A stretch of 64,000 nt of DNA from Rhizobium binae (lineage in GTDB: Bacteria; Pseudomonadota; Alphaproteobacteria; Rhizobiales; Rhizobiaceae), in the NCBI RefSeq assembly GCF_017357225.1, contig NZ_CP071606.1:310001-374000 (forward strand), read 5' to 3'. How positions within the stretch are numbered: the stretch's first letter is position 1; the number at the start of each line of letters is the position of its first letter. Shown in pieces: positions 8,384-16,439 of this stretch. A program made the position numbers and the translations under genes. The notes below the pieces were generated by a model. The model saw only the letters and a program-made list of their open reading frames with translations, searched no databases and was not told the DNA's origin.

Positions 8384-9574
8384 ATGGACACCATCACTTC
8401 CACATTGCAACCAGTATCCTCCGGCTTCAAGGTCGACATCTCGCGCGGTGAGCGCAATGGCCGCGTCTCGTCCGAATGGTTCTCTCGACCGGATGACGAG
8501 CGCTATCTTTCGCTCGGCGAACTCTTCGGGGCGGTCAAGTGCCGTGCGGAGCGCGCCCACGCCCGCACGGTGGAAAGTTCCTCGATCCGCCTCGAGGCCA
8601 GTCGGGACAATCCCGAGCGGCTCGAACTGATCGTGCCCGGCAATCAGCGACCGGTTGCGCCAACGCACTGGAGTTATGGTCAGCTATGCACACTGGTCGG
8701 GGCGCCTGCCACCTATATGCGCCAGCTTCCCGCGCCGCTTGCCGCGATCAATCTGCAACATGGCCTGCTCAGCCATCGCGCCGAGCTCGTTAAAACGCTG
8801 GAGATGGACGGCGGCCGCGTCGAGCTGCGCGCGGTGACCGGTCCGGAATACGGCAGGATCTGGGACCACGAACTCGTTTCTGCCGTGATGAAGATCGCCG
8901 GCAACGGAACCGGCGACACGATCTGGAAAGTGCCGGGTCTGCTCGACTGGGCGAGCATGACACATAACCCCTTCGTCGATATCTCCAAGGATACGACAAC
9001 GCTCTACGCATCCGACCGCGATGTCTTCCTGTTCCTGGTCGATGATACCCATCCGATCGAGGCGGGGCGGCTGCCCAATGGTGAACCTGATCTCTTCTTT
9101 CGCGGCTTCTATGCGTGGAATTCGGAGGTGGGATCGAAAACGCTCGGCATCGCCTCCTTCTACCTGCGAGCCGTTTGCGCCAACCGCAACATCTGGGGCA
9201 CGGAAAATTTTCAGGAGATCAGCATTCGACACAGCAAATTCGCCTCCGAGCGCTTCGCCCATGAAGCAACACCGGCGCTGGCAAGCTTTGCCAATTCCTC
9301 ACCTGCAGCTTTCGTCGCAGGAATCCGGGCCGCGCGCGAGCGGATCGTCGCCCGCGACGATGAGGATCGCCAAACATTCCTGCGGCGGCGGGGCTTCTCG
9401 AAAAGTGAAACGGGCAAGATCATCGAGACGGTTCTGTCCGAAGAAGGCCGCCCGCCGGAATCGGTCTTCGACTTCGTTCAGGGGATCACCGCCCTGGCAC
9501 GTGACAAGACCCATCAGGACGTCCGCCTCGAGCTGGAAGGCAAGGCGAGGAGGCTGCTCGAAAGTGCGGTTTGA
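8384..9574 (+). CDS. DUF932 plasmid protein
   Basis: The 396-aa product belongs to the DUF932 family of phage/plasmid-associated proteins. It shows VGAPATYMRQLPAPLAAINL, the segment GPEYGRIWDHELV, and the core FLVDDTHPIE...LFFRGFYAWNSEVGSKTLGIASFYLRAVCANRNIWG. I start it at the ATG at 8384, which has AAGGAG eight bases upstream, although the frame is open from 8300. It lies 116 bp after the ParB-like gene in the same orientation, a pairing frequent on large alphaproteobacterial plasmids. The biochemical role of the family is not established. Confidence 0.82.
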   Translation: MDTITSTLQPVSSGFKVDISRGERNGRVSSEWFSRPDDERYLSLGELFGAVKCRAERAHARTVESSSIRLEASRDNPERLELIVPGNQRPVAPTHWSYGQLCTLVGAPATYMRQLPAPLAAINLQHGLLSHRAELVKTLEMDGGRVELRAVTGPEYGRIWDHELVSAVMKIAGNGTGDTIWKVPGLLDWASMTHNPFVDISKDTTTLYASDRDVFLFLVDDTHPIEAGRLPNGEPDLFFRGFYAWNSEVGSKTLGIASFYLRAVCANRNIWGTENFQEISIRHSKFASERFAHEATPALASFANSSPAAFVAGIRAARERIVARDDEDRQTFLRRRGFSKSETGKIIETVLSEEGRPPESVFDFVQGITALARDKTHQDVRLELEGKARRLLESAV

Positions 9575-9591
9575 GCACGCCTCCTAACGTG

Positions 9592-9626
9592 ATGCCGCCG
9601 ATCGGTCCGAGCCCGCTCGGCGGCAT
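9592..9626 (+). terminator. Hairpin after the DUF932 gene
   Basis: ATGCCGCCGA (9592-9601) and TCGGCGGCAT (9617-9626) form a perfect 10-bp stem with a 15-nt loop, starting 17 bp after the DUF932 stop. The U-tract is weak (TGTCATTT), so termination may be partial. Confidence 0.55.
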
Positions 9627-9982
9627 TGTCATTTCCACGAACAGCATCACCCCTTTCCAGGCTCCCGCGCGGTGATGACGACAGGGTGCGACAATATTCT
9701 CGGAAAAAAGGAACGCACGGGCGGGGGCAGTCGGTTCCGCCTCCCTGCCGGCCGCTATGCTGAGGCTCCTGCGGCTGCCCTTGTTCCGCCCTTAGCGTGG
9801 CGAGAATTCCCGAAATCCCGCCCTCGGCGGCGCTAATGCTGATTTCTCCGATACTCTTCATTGTCTGTGTGGAACCCGCCCGGGGGCGGGTTGCCCGAGC
9901 ATCCCTTTTCTCCGCGTCAGCAGCACGAACAGGCCGCAATTGATTCGCCATCGCGGTTCCGTTGCTTTCGAAAAAAGTCAGT
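9627..9982. other. About 350 bp without a supported gene
   Basis: A minus-strand frame crosses this stretch, but its product is Arg/Ser-rich, low-complexity and overlaps the end of the DUF932 gene. It is not supported. No repeat or RNA gene was seen. Confidence 0.45.
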
Positions 9983-10348
9983 TTAATCCGATTTCTGGCC
10001 GACCCGGAACGAGCTCAGCTTGTTCAACAGATCCTCCGAGATCTCGAATTGCCGCGCCGTTCCCCTGCCCATGGAATTCTTCACCATCGTCTCGCTGAGC
10101 ATTCCACGCTTCACCAGAAGGTCGACGGTCTCCTTCACGCCTGTTCGCGTCAATTCGGTAATTTCGATGATGTTCGAGAGGGTTAGCTTCTGATGCGCCT
10201 GGCTCATCGTGTAGAGGATCGTCATCATGCCAACCTGTTTCAGTCGCGCCTGCGGCGTTTCGTCCTCCAGCGGGTGATCGAGAATCTCATGGAGGATGAG
10301 CCCGGAGAAGGCAAGGTTCTGCCATTGCTGTTTAAGTGCGCTTGTCAT
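9983..10348 (-). CDS. Winged-helix (MarR-like) regulator beside the virB remnant
   Basis: This 121-aa protein has a predicted winged helix at about residues 50-100: LTLSNIIEITELTRTGVKETVDLLVKRGMLSETMV. A short N-terminal helical part precedes it. It is divergent from the virB-type genes, 101 bp away, the position expected of a repressor of conjugation genes. In R. etli, RctA is a small winged-helix repressor of a virB operon in a comparable place. I suggest this as a functional analogy only, since I cannot align the sequences. The AT-rich stretch at 10349-10400 (TATGTTATATAAGG) probably contains the controlled promoters. Confidence 0.65.
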   Translation of the reverse strand: MTSALKQQWQNLAFSGLILHEILDHPLEDETPQARLKQVGMMTILYTMSQAHQKLTLSNIIEITELTRTGVKETVDLLVKRGMLSETMVKNSMGRGTARQFEISEDLLNKLSSFRVGQKSD

Positions 10349-10449
10349 GTCATTTAACTATGTTATATAAGGTAGTACGACGTTGAGAGGGAAGCCGTGC
10401 AAGTCTTCGCGAATGCGGTGGAACATCGTCGTGTCGAAGGAGCCTGTCC

Positions 10450-10989
10450 ATGAAAAGCCTTCTGTTGACTTCATTTCTTGCGATCTGCTGCATGACGTCA
10501 TCCTATCTTATTTCCGGCAGTAAAGCGCAAGCTGAAGATTGGGGATGCCAGGTTATCCTGTGCCTTTCCAATCCCGGCGGACCGACCCAATATGGCGAAT
10601 GCCGGCCGCCGATCCATAAATTGTGGCGGGAGCTCGCCAAAGGGCATTCGTTCCCGACCTGCAGCGGTGTCGGTTTCCACAGCTCGCGGCCTGGTTACGA
10701 GCCCTATTATTGCGATGCTGGGTACAGGCTGACGGGAGGAGACGGTTCGCACGGAGCACAAGTGACCTGCGTGCCGACGTCCCCGCAACCGGTGAGCGAT
10801 GCCCTTTGCTCGAATGATGCCGACGATTTCGGCACCCACAACAATTCGGTACTGTCACCACATTGGCAGCGTCAGGATGGGCGACGCCAGTGCATGGGCT
10901 ATCCCATCATGCCCCCGAATGTCAGGCCGCAGCCGCACTATATCGACGTCACCATCGACGGCGCGACCACGCAAAGAGTGTGGTACTGA
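10450..10989 (+). CDS. Secreted cysteine-rich protein of the virB operon, function unknown
   Basis: The 179-aa protein has an N-terminal hydrophobic signal (MKSLLLTSFLAICCMTSSYLISGSKAQA) with a likely cleavage after AQA. The mature part has about ten cysteines (GCQVILCLSNPGG, GECRPP, FPTCSG, YYCDAG, VTCVP, ALCSND, RQCMG), suggesting a disulphide-stabilised periplasmic or surface protein. It precedes virB1 by 2 bp and is clearly in the same operon. Proteins beginning DWGCQVILCLSNP occur beside virB genes of other alphaproteobacterial conjugative plasmids, to my recollection, without an assigned function. The gene appears intact. Confidence 0.7.
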   Translation: MKSLLLTSFLAICCMTSSYLISGSKAQAEDWGCQVILCLSNPGGPTQYGECRPPIHKLWRELAKGHSFPTCSGVGFHSSRPGYEPYYCDAGYRLTGGDGSHGAQVTCVPTSPQPVSDALCSNDADDFGTHNNSVLSPHWQRQDGRRQCMGYPIMPPNVRPQPHYIDVTIDGATTQRVWY

Positions 10990-10991
10990 CG

Positions 10992-11663
10992 ATGGCCGCT
11001 GCGTTCATCGATATGGCGCAAGCCTGCGCGCCGATGGTGAAGATCGAGACGCTGGCAGCCGTCGTCAGCCTTGAGAGCGGCTTTCAGCCTCTCGCCATTC
11101 GCGTCAACAGCGGCCCGCCACTTGCCGACCAGCCCGCTTCGAAAGCCGAGGCGATCGAGGAGGCCACTTCTCTGCTTGCCGATCGCAGGGATATCCAGCT
11201 CGGCCTTGGCGGTCTTGGGATGGAGGCGCTTCATAAACTCGATCTGTCCCTCGCCGACGCCTTCGATCCTTGCCTGAGCCTCAAGGCCACGGCGACGCTT
11301 CTGGACGGATATTATCGTGAGGCTCTCCGCGCAAGAGACGATCCGGCTCGAGCCGAGACGATAATGCTCCGCTCCTATTATGGTCGTGATGATCCATCCG
11401 TTGGTGCAATAGTCCGGTATGACGAGCAGGTGCGTCAGGAAATAAGGCGGCTATCGCCAATGCTGGCCTCGCTCACCATCGCGGAGCCCCGCGACCAGGC
11501 AGGGTCTGGCGAGCGCTCGCAAAATGAGGCGGGGCAAGCGCCTCCGGAACAACTCTCCCACGCAGTCCAAACCGCTGAGGCCGCATCCTGGGACGTTTTC
11601 AATGCCCGACGGCAATCCTCGGTTCTCGTTTTCCAAAATGATCGATCGGAGCAAAGTGAATGA
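10992..11663 (+). CDS. virB1: VirB1-type lytic transglycosylase of a conjugative T4SS
   Basis: The 223-aa product matches VirB1. It carries the catalytic-region motif VVSLESGFQPLAIRVNSG (Glu about residue 28 as the general acid) and LGLGGLGM, which corresponds to the conserved GLMQ/GLGQ region. A later SYYGRDDPSVGAI stretch is also typical. VirB1 opens the peptidoglycan for assembly of the type IV secretion channel. I chose the ATG at 10992, 2 bp after the previous stop, although the frame is open further upstream. No classical signal peptide is visible with this start. The 3' end overlaps virB2 by 4 bp. Confidence 0.82.
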   Translation: MAAAFIDMAQACAPMVKIETLAAVVSLESGFQPLAIRVNSGPPLADQPASKAEAIEEATSLLADRRDIQLGLGGLGMEALHKLDLSLADAFDPCLSLKATATLLDGYYREALRARDDPARAETIMLRSYYGRDDPSVGAIVRYDEQVRQEIRRLSPMLASLTIAEPRDQAGSGERSQNEAGQAPPEQLSHAVQTAEAASWDVFNARRQSSVLVFQNDRSEQSE

Positions 11664-11959
11664 TCTTCAAAGCCCGCCTTCGCCCCCTCGCCGCATCCAC
11701 ACTCATGGCGACCGCCATCGTCGCCTGTATGGTCGAGCCGGCCTTTGCCCAGGCCGCCGGTATCGAAACCGTGCTGCAGAACATCGTTGACATGCTGACC
11801 GGCAATATCGCCCGCCTCCTGGCGGTCATCGCCGTCATCATCATCTGCATCGCCTGGATGTTTGGCTATATGGATCTGCGTCGGGCCGGCTTCTGGATCA
11901 TCGGTATCGGCGGAATTTTTGGCGCCACCGAGCTGGTCAACACCATCGTCGGGAGCTGA
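11660..11959 (+). CDS. virB2: VirB2-type pilin of a conjugative T4SS
   Basis: This 99-aa pilin precursor has a long signal sequence with AFAQAAG as the probable processing site at about residue 30. Two hydrophobic helices follow (NIARLLAVIAVIIICIAWMFG and FWIIGIGGIFGATELVNTIVG), separated by a short YMDLRRA loop. This is the standard architecture of VirB2/TrbC pilins. It overlaps virB1 by 4 bp and is followed after 5 bp by the virB3 remnant. The pilin itself looks complete, but the rest of the transfer operon is missing from the window. Confidence 0.88.
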   Translation: MIFKARLRPLAASTLMATAIVACMVEPAFAQAAGIETVLQNIVDMLTGNIARLLAVIAVIIICIAWMFGYMDLRRAGFWIIGIGGIFGATELVNTIVGS

Positions 11960-11964
11960 GCGCC

Positions 11965-12312
11965 ATGGCGAACACCCCGAGCCTCGAAGACGATACGCTG
12001 TTTCTCGCCTGCACTCGCCCGGCAATAATCGCCGGCGTGACCATGGAGGCGATGGGCGTCAACATCATGCTGACGACCATCCTCTACATCACCGTGGGAT
12101 CGATCGCCTATGCGCTCACCGGCATCGTTTTCCATTTCCTGTTTCGCGCCCTCGTCAAGCACGATCACAATATGCTCACGCGTATTCCGACCGGTCGGCT
12201 TGGTGATCCTGACGATGTCGCTGCAGTGATCATGTTCCTGGCATCGAAAGATGCCGGGTTCGTCAACGGAGCCATCATCGATGTCAACGGCGGCGAGTTC
12301 GCGCCGAGTTGA
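11965..12312 (+). pseudogene. virB3: Chimeric ORF: VirB3 N-terminus joined to the C-terminus of an SDR dehydrogenase
   Basis: Residues 1 to about 71 are VirB3: FLACTRPAIIAGVTMEAMGVN, a hydrophobic hairpin, then FRALVKHDHNM. From about residue 72 the protein becomes IPTGRLGDPDDVAAVIMFLASKDAGFVNGAIIDVNGG, the unmistakable C-terminal end of an SDR sugar or alcohol dehydrogenase (GR.G.P..VA...FLAS....V.G....V.GG). The join lies at about 12175-12185 and keeps one frame. VirB3 lacks only its short cytoplasmic tail. virB4 and all later transfer genes are absent downstream. The product is probably non-functional, although the VirB3 membrane part is whole. Confidence 0.8.
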
Positions 12313-12351
12313 GGACCGGCGATTTTTCGAACGACAATAGGGGCGATCGAC

Positions 12352-13023
12352 GTGTCTCCTGTCATTCTGGTTTGCTCGCAAGACGTTGAGCTTTATCTGC
12401 TGCTTGCACATATTCTTCGCAGCGAAGGCTTCGAAGCTCGGCTTGCTTCAACTGACGACGATGCGGTGGGCGCGTGCACGCCGACAGAAATCGCCGCGGT
12501 CCTCCTGGATTGTGCAGGCTGGCCGAGCGATGTTGCCCGGCTATGTGCACTGTTGAAGGACGCCGGGATTTCCGTCGGTGCGCTGATCAGCGGGGACATG
12601 CGCGAACAGCATTTGCAGCTGATTAAGGCGGGGCTCGACGAAGGCATCATTAGGCCTCTCTCGCCGTCAAAGCTTCTTGGCTTTTTACATGGAATAAAGC
12701 CGCGGTCGGAAGCTCTGGCCCGGCCAGCTTCGGCTGTCCGCGCTGGGTTCGTTTTCGAGCAGCGCGCTGTCGTCGTCGGGGGAAAGAGAATAAGCCTCAC
12801 GCCTATGGAGGCGAGAATCCTTGAGTTCTTGATGGAAAGGCAATGGCAAATCACGACCCGCGAGCAACTCATTGAGGCCGTCTGGCCAAATCCGCACGCA
12901 GTGGAGAGTCGGACCGTCGACGTGCATATCGGCCGGCTGCGAAAAGCGTTTGCTGGCTTCACAAATCTACAGGTCCGCACTGTGTACGGCGCAGGTTACG
13001 CTCTTGAATATCACGAGTCTTGA
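12352..13023 (+). CDS. OmpR/PhoB-type winged-helix regulator with degenerate receiver
   Basis: This 223-aa protein starts at GTG 12352. The C-terminal half is a standard OmpR DNA-binding domain (ISLTPMEARILEFLMERQWQITTREQLIEAVWPN...TVDVHIGRLRKAF...VRTVYGAGYALE). The N-terminal half has a receiver-like fold (VILVCSQDVELYLLLAHILRSEGFEARLA) with an Asp at the phosphorylation position (AVLLDCAGWP). However, the acidic pocket is replaced by SQD and the conserved Lys by Arg (IIRPLSP), so phosphorylation may not control it. There is no sensor gene beside it. It follows a recombination junction and precedes IS debris, so its original context is lost. Confidence 0.8.
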   Translation: MSPVILVCSQDVELYLLLAHILRSEGFEARLASTDDDAVGACTPTEIAAVLLDCAGWPSDVARLCALLKDAGISVGALISGDMREQHLQLIKAGLDEGIIRPLSPSKLLGFLHGIKPRSEALARPASAVRAGFVFEQRAVVVGGKRISLTPMEARILEFLMERQWQITTREQLIEAVWPNPHAVESRTVDVHIGRLRKAFAGFTNLQVRTVYGAGYALEYHES

Positions 13024-13027
13024 AGGC

Positions 13028-13376
13028 TCATCTCGTGTAGCAACGGTCGCCTCGCTTTTGCGCCACCGCGTAATCCCGAGCACCATCGCTGATCCGGTTG
13101 TTCGACGGCCGGCCGATCGCCTTGTGCCGGATCGATGCCGCGCCAGTCGTTCTGATGCAATCCAACAGCCGCCGTACCTGGCGCTCGCTCAGAGCAAGCA
13201 CATGCGCCGCCGACACCATCGTCATCCGGCCCGCTATCACATTCGACAAAACCTCGATCCGCTGCAGATCACGCTCGCTCATCGCAACCAGTCCCATCCG
13301 CTTGTCTCCCACGTCATCAAACGCGGGGAGAGTGACATTCCAACTTTGCAGAAACAGGACACTTTAACTTTGCCTA
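13028..13376 (-). pseudogene. 5' fragment of an ISNCY-family transposase with one IS end
   Basis: About 80 N-terminal residues of an ISNCY-type transposase remain. They read MSERDLQRIEVLSNVIAGRM, then the HTH (AAHVLALSERQVRRLLDCIR), then IRHKAIGRPSNNRISDGARDYAVA, after which homology stops near 13065. Right of the start, 13331-13375 holds two imperfect copies of ACANTnnAACTTTGC, which look like the subterminal repeats of the element's end. The catalytic domain is gone. It is related to, but clearly different from, the complete ISNCY at 14541-16242. Confidence 0.75.
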
Positions 13377-13390
13377 CTGGAGAAGCTAAC

Positions 13391-14478
13391 CCAAGTGCAT
13401 CATGCCTGTCTTCAAGGGTAGGGGATCACGCCTGATCCTGCAAATGCTCCATGAACACCTCGGCCGGCGTCTTGTAGCCAAGGCATTTACGGGGTTGGTC
13501 GTTCAGATGACGTGCGAGTTGGATCAGGTCGCGTTGTGACACGGCGGCGAGATCTGTAGCTCCAGGCATGAAGCGGCGAATGCGCTTGTTGGCGTTTTCC
13601 ACGGCGCCCTTTTGCCAAGGCGCACTTGGGTCGCAGAACCAGCTATGCGCGCCGATCCCTTCTTCCAAAGCCCGGAATCCGGCAAACTCGGTACCGTGAT
13701 CAAACGTGAAGCTCTGACGCGCAAAGGCCGGCAAAGGCGAAAAAGTTCTGATGATCTTGTCCATGATCGGGCGAGAATGCCGGCTTGGATTCTTGATGAG
13801 AACGGTGTAGCGGCTCTTGCGCTCGACGAGGGACGTGACATTGGCATGGCCGAGTGGACGCTCAAAGATGAGGAGGTCGCCCTCCCAATGCCCAAACTGC
13901 GATCTATCTCCAATAAAATCAGGACGTTGGGATATGCGGTGCGAGGCTGGAAACACACCGTCGCGCGGCTTCCTGGAGCGCAGTGGACGACGTTTGCGAC
14001 GCGCTTCCGGTAGATACTGATAGAGGCCAAGCCCGTAATCTTCCTTGCTGTAAATGAAGCGGTAGATTGTCTCTTTACAGACGCGGACGAGGCTGCGCCC
14101 CTCCAACAACAGGCGCCCGGCAATCTGCTCCGGAGACCAGCGTGCCTCCAACTGGGTGATGATCTCCGTGCGTAAATTCGGGTGCCGCCGCAGCTTTCTC
14201 AGCCGGCGTCGCCGGTCCTTGGAGATATCGTGAGCTACCGTGCTGTAGTAGCCGTCGTAGTCCGGCAGTTCACGATCGCGGAACGTGTTGCGCTTGATCT
14301 CGCGGTAAATCGTCGAACGATGGCGGCCAAGCTGACGGGCCATTTCGTTGATGGGAACTTTTGCCGCCACCAGCTGATGTAGGCGTCGTCGGTCGGCGAG
14401 AGCAAGCTGCGTATAGCATCGGGACATGCCAAAATCTCCAAAGTGAAGCCGTTGAAATCATTGGCATGTCGCACTTGG
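13391..14478. mobile_element. IS30-family insertion sequence
   Basis: The transposase gene is bracketed by imperfect inverted repeats. CCAAGTGCATCATGCC at 13391-13406 pairs with GGCATGTCGCACTTGG at 14463-14478, 14 of 16 positions matching. The similarity continues inward with TTCAANGG on both sides. Total length is about 1.09 kb, normal for IS30. I could not fix the 2-3 bp target duplication. The copy appears complete. Confidence 0.75.
13426..14427 (-). CDS. IS30-family transposase
   Basis: The 333-aa DDE transposase has an N-terminal helix-turn-helix typical of IS30 (MSRCYTQLALADRRRLHQLVAAKVPINEMARQLGRHRSTIYREIKRN). The catalytic segments are FGHWEGDLLIF (first Asp), FDHGTEFAG (second Asp) and PWQKGAVENANKRIR (Glu). 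It ends CLGYKTPAEVF, the usual IS30 C-terminus. The frame is intact, so the element may be active. Confidence 0.95.
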   Translation of the reverse strand: MSRCYTQLALADRRRLHQLVAAKVPINEMARQLGRHRSTIYREIKRNTFRDRELPDYDGYYSTVAHDISKDRRRRLRKLRRHPNLRTEIITQLEARWSPEQIAGRLLLEGRSLVRVCKETIYRFIYSKEDYGLGLYQYLPEARRKRRPLRSRKPRDGVFPASHRISQRPDFIGDRSQFGHWEGDLLIFERPLGHANVTSLVERKSRYTVLIKNPSRHSRPIMDKIIRTFSPLPAFARQSFTFDHGTEFAGFRALEEGIGAHSWFCDPSAPWQKGAVENANKRIRRFMPGATDLAAVSQRDLIQLARHLNDQPRKCLGYKTPAEVFMEHLQDQA

Positions 14479-14540
14479 AAATAGAATGTACCCCGCTACA
14501 ACCCGTGTCAAAGCTGATTAGATGCGCAACGCTGTCAGCC

Positions 14541-16242
14541 ATTTAGAAATGCGACACTCGGCATGTCCACTTGCGCTGAGGCAAGCCCCCGACCGGACCG
14601 GCTGGGCCGGGTTGCAAGGGAAGGGAGGGGGCGGGTGAGGAGCACCCCTTCGGCTTTAGCTTTGAGACTATGAGTGCCCGATTTATTCCGCTGCCTCCAG
14701 CCGTGCCAGCGCCTTCTGCCTTTTTGCGATGACCTCCGGATCATTCATGAAGTCCGTCCGCCGGCCAGGCTTGCGGCCACGCTTCTGATAACCATTGCCC
14801 TGGCTGCCATCGGGAATACCGAACATATGATCCGTCTGGCCGGTGCGGCGAGGGCCGCTCTTGCTGCGTTGCTGTTCCCGCCCAGCCTGCAGCTCGGCGA
14901 CGATGGAAAGCATGTCGTCGAGACGCTTGTTCTCGACAACCTCTGCCCGGTGGACCGACCGCAATGTATCGAAGGTTCTGTAGGGCAGGGTGAAGCTCTC
15001 GTGCATGATCTCGAGGCGGCCGTCCGGGTAGTCGCAGACAACGACCTTCTTACCCGCCAATGGCCTGGAAATCTCGGTCGGATCGAGAATGAACAAGACC
15101 TTGTCGTAACGGAGCGTCAGCGACTGCGACAGTGTGCGGACTTCCTTCCGGCACATGGCGCCATCGAGATTCTCATGGTCGGCCAGCGGTCGGTGCATGT
15201 CCTTCGGATTGCGCGGTTGCTTGCCGAACCGCGAATTGAAATCCGCAATGAACTCAGGCGCATAGGCATTGGCAGCTTCGATCGTATCGATGCCGCGAAG
15301 CCGCATCTCCTTGACCAGCCGATCCTGCAATGTCTGGTTGGCGCGTTCCACACGGCCCTTGGCTTGCGGAGTGTTGGCACAGATAATGTCGATGTTCAGC
15401 TCATAAAGCGCACGACCAAACTGCGTCAGGCCGCTCGTCCGGTCCTTCTCCGACGCATGGGTCGAACGAAAAACACCATGCTTGTCGCTATAGAAAGCCA
15501 GCGGTTTGCCCCATTGCTGCAGATAGGCTTTCGTCGCATGCAGATAATCGAACGTGTTCTCCGATCCGGCAAAGCGAAGATGTAACAGCTTGCCAGTGGC
15601 GTCATCGATATAGACGAGCAGGGCGCATTTGGGGCCGCGGTTCTCGAACCACCAGTGATGCGAACCATCGATCTGCACCAGTTCGCCAAAGCAGTCGCGC
15701 CGGCCGCGTGGCTGGAAAACCCGCTTCTTGCGCTCGCGACGCGAGATCCAGATGCCGGCCTCGGTCATCCATTGCCGCAGCGTCTCCTTGGCGACCGAAA
15801 TATGATGCAGTTCGATCAGCTTCTCGCGAGCCAGCGTCGGACCGAAATCCAGATAGCGCTCCCGGATGAGATCCAGCGCCGCATTGCGAAACTCCTCGCT
15901 GTGGCGCCGGTTGCTCGGTTGTGATCGCTTCTTGGAAACAAGGCCGGCTGGACCATTCCGGTCATAAGCCTGCAGCAGCCGATGGACCTGACTTCGACTG
16001 AGGTCGAGCAGTTCGGCAGCCTGGACAACGCTCAGGCGTTCGTCACGGATCTTCTGGATGACTTCGAGGCGATGCAACTCTTTCTGCGACATGGTGATCA
16101 TAAAGGACATGACGACTCCGACCGCTCATGGTCTCGACCAGGCTGAAGATCGTCATCCTTGCTCCCAACATTGGCTTTGACCAGTGCGTCGAGAGGCGAG
16201 ACTGTCGCATCTCTAACTGGCCCAACTGTCGCATTACTAAAT
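14541..16242. mobile_element. Complete ISNCY-family insertion sequence
   Basis: Terminal inverted repeats flank the transposase. ATTTAGAAATGCGACACT (14541-14558) pairs with ACTGTCGCATTACTAAAT (16225-16242), 16 of 18 matching. A second inner copy of the end sequence (ACTGTCGCATCTCTAA, from 16201) is a subterminal transposase site. AGCC occurs immediately outside both ends (14537-14540 and 16243-16246), a candidate 4-bp target duplication. Length is about 1.7 kb. Confidence 0.75.
14683..16110 (-). CDS. ISNCY-family transposase
   Basis: This 475-aa transposase has an N-terminal HTH (MSQKELHRLEVIQKIRDERLSVVQAAELLDLSRSQVHRLLQAYDR). An integrase core follows with LVQIDGSHHWWFE (Asp), FYSDKHGVFR (Asp) and GRVERANQTLQDRLVKEMR (Glu). 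A basic C-terminal tail of about 70 residues completes it (KRGRKPGRRTDFM). No frameshift was seen. It belongs to the same family as the fragment at 13028-13376, but the two N-termini differ at most positions, so this is not a duplication of that element. Confidence 0.93.
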   Translation of the reverse strand: MSFMITMSQKELHRLEVIQKIRDERLSVVQAAELLDLSRSQVHRLLQAYDRNGPAGLVSKKRSQPSNRRHSEEFRNAALDLIRERYLDFGPTLAREKLIELHHISVAKETLRQWMTEAGIWISRRERKKRVFQPRGRRDCFGELVQIDGSHHWWFENRGPKCALLVYIDDATGKLLHLRFAGSENTFDYLHATKAYLQQWGKPLAFYSDKHGVFRSTHASEKDRTSGLTQFGRALYELNIDIICANTPQAKGRVERANQTLQDRLVKEMRLRGIDTIEAANAYAPEFIADFNSRFGKQPRNPKDMHRPLADHENLDGAMCRKEVRTLSQSLTLRYDKVLFILDPTEISRPLAGKKVVVCDYPDGRLEIMHESFTLPYRTFDTLRSVHRAEVVENKRLDDMLSIVAELQAGREQQRSKSGPRRTGQTDHMFGIPDGSQGNGYQKRGRKPGRRTDFMNDPEVIAKRQKALARLEAAE

Positions 16243-16439
16243 AGCCCCTACAACCCGATGCGGCGTAAGGTATGTTATGGAACTTGGTTAGCCGAGCGGC
16301 CTGGTGGTCCAGTTTCTATCTGCCTGAAGACGTGCTAAGTGCTGCCAAATCTCCACGACTACCCCCTGCCTGGCCACCTACGCGCTGGAAAACGCCGCAT
16401 TGATGGCTGATCTGAGCGCGCCTGCCGCTTGAGGTCAGA

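Noticed and set aside
9514..9951. A 145-codon minus-strand frame between DUF932 and the regulator
   Set aside because: It is low-complexity Arg/Ser-rich, overlaps the DUF932 3' end and has no ribosome site or homology that I recognise.
12352..13023. The OmpR-type regulator as the missing FxkR for fixK
   Set aside because: It is 40 kb away, has a degenerate receiver and lies in recombined DNA. Only the OmpR class fits, which is too little evidence.
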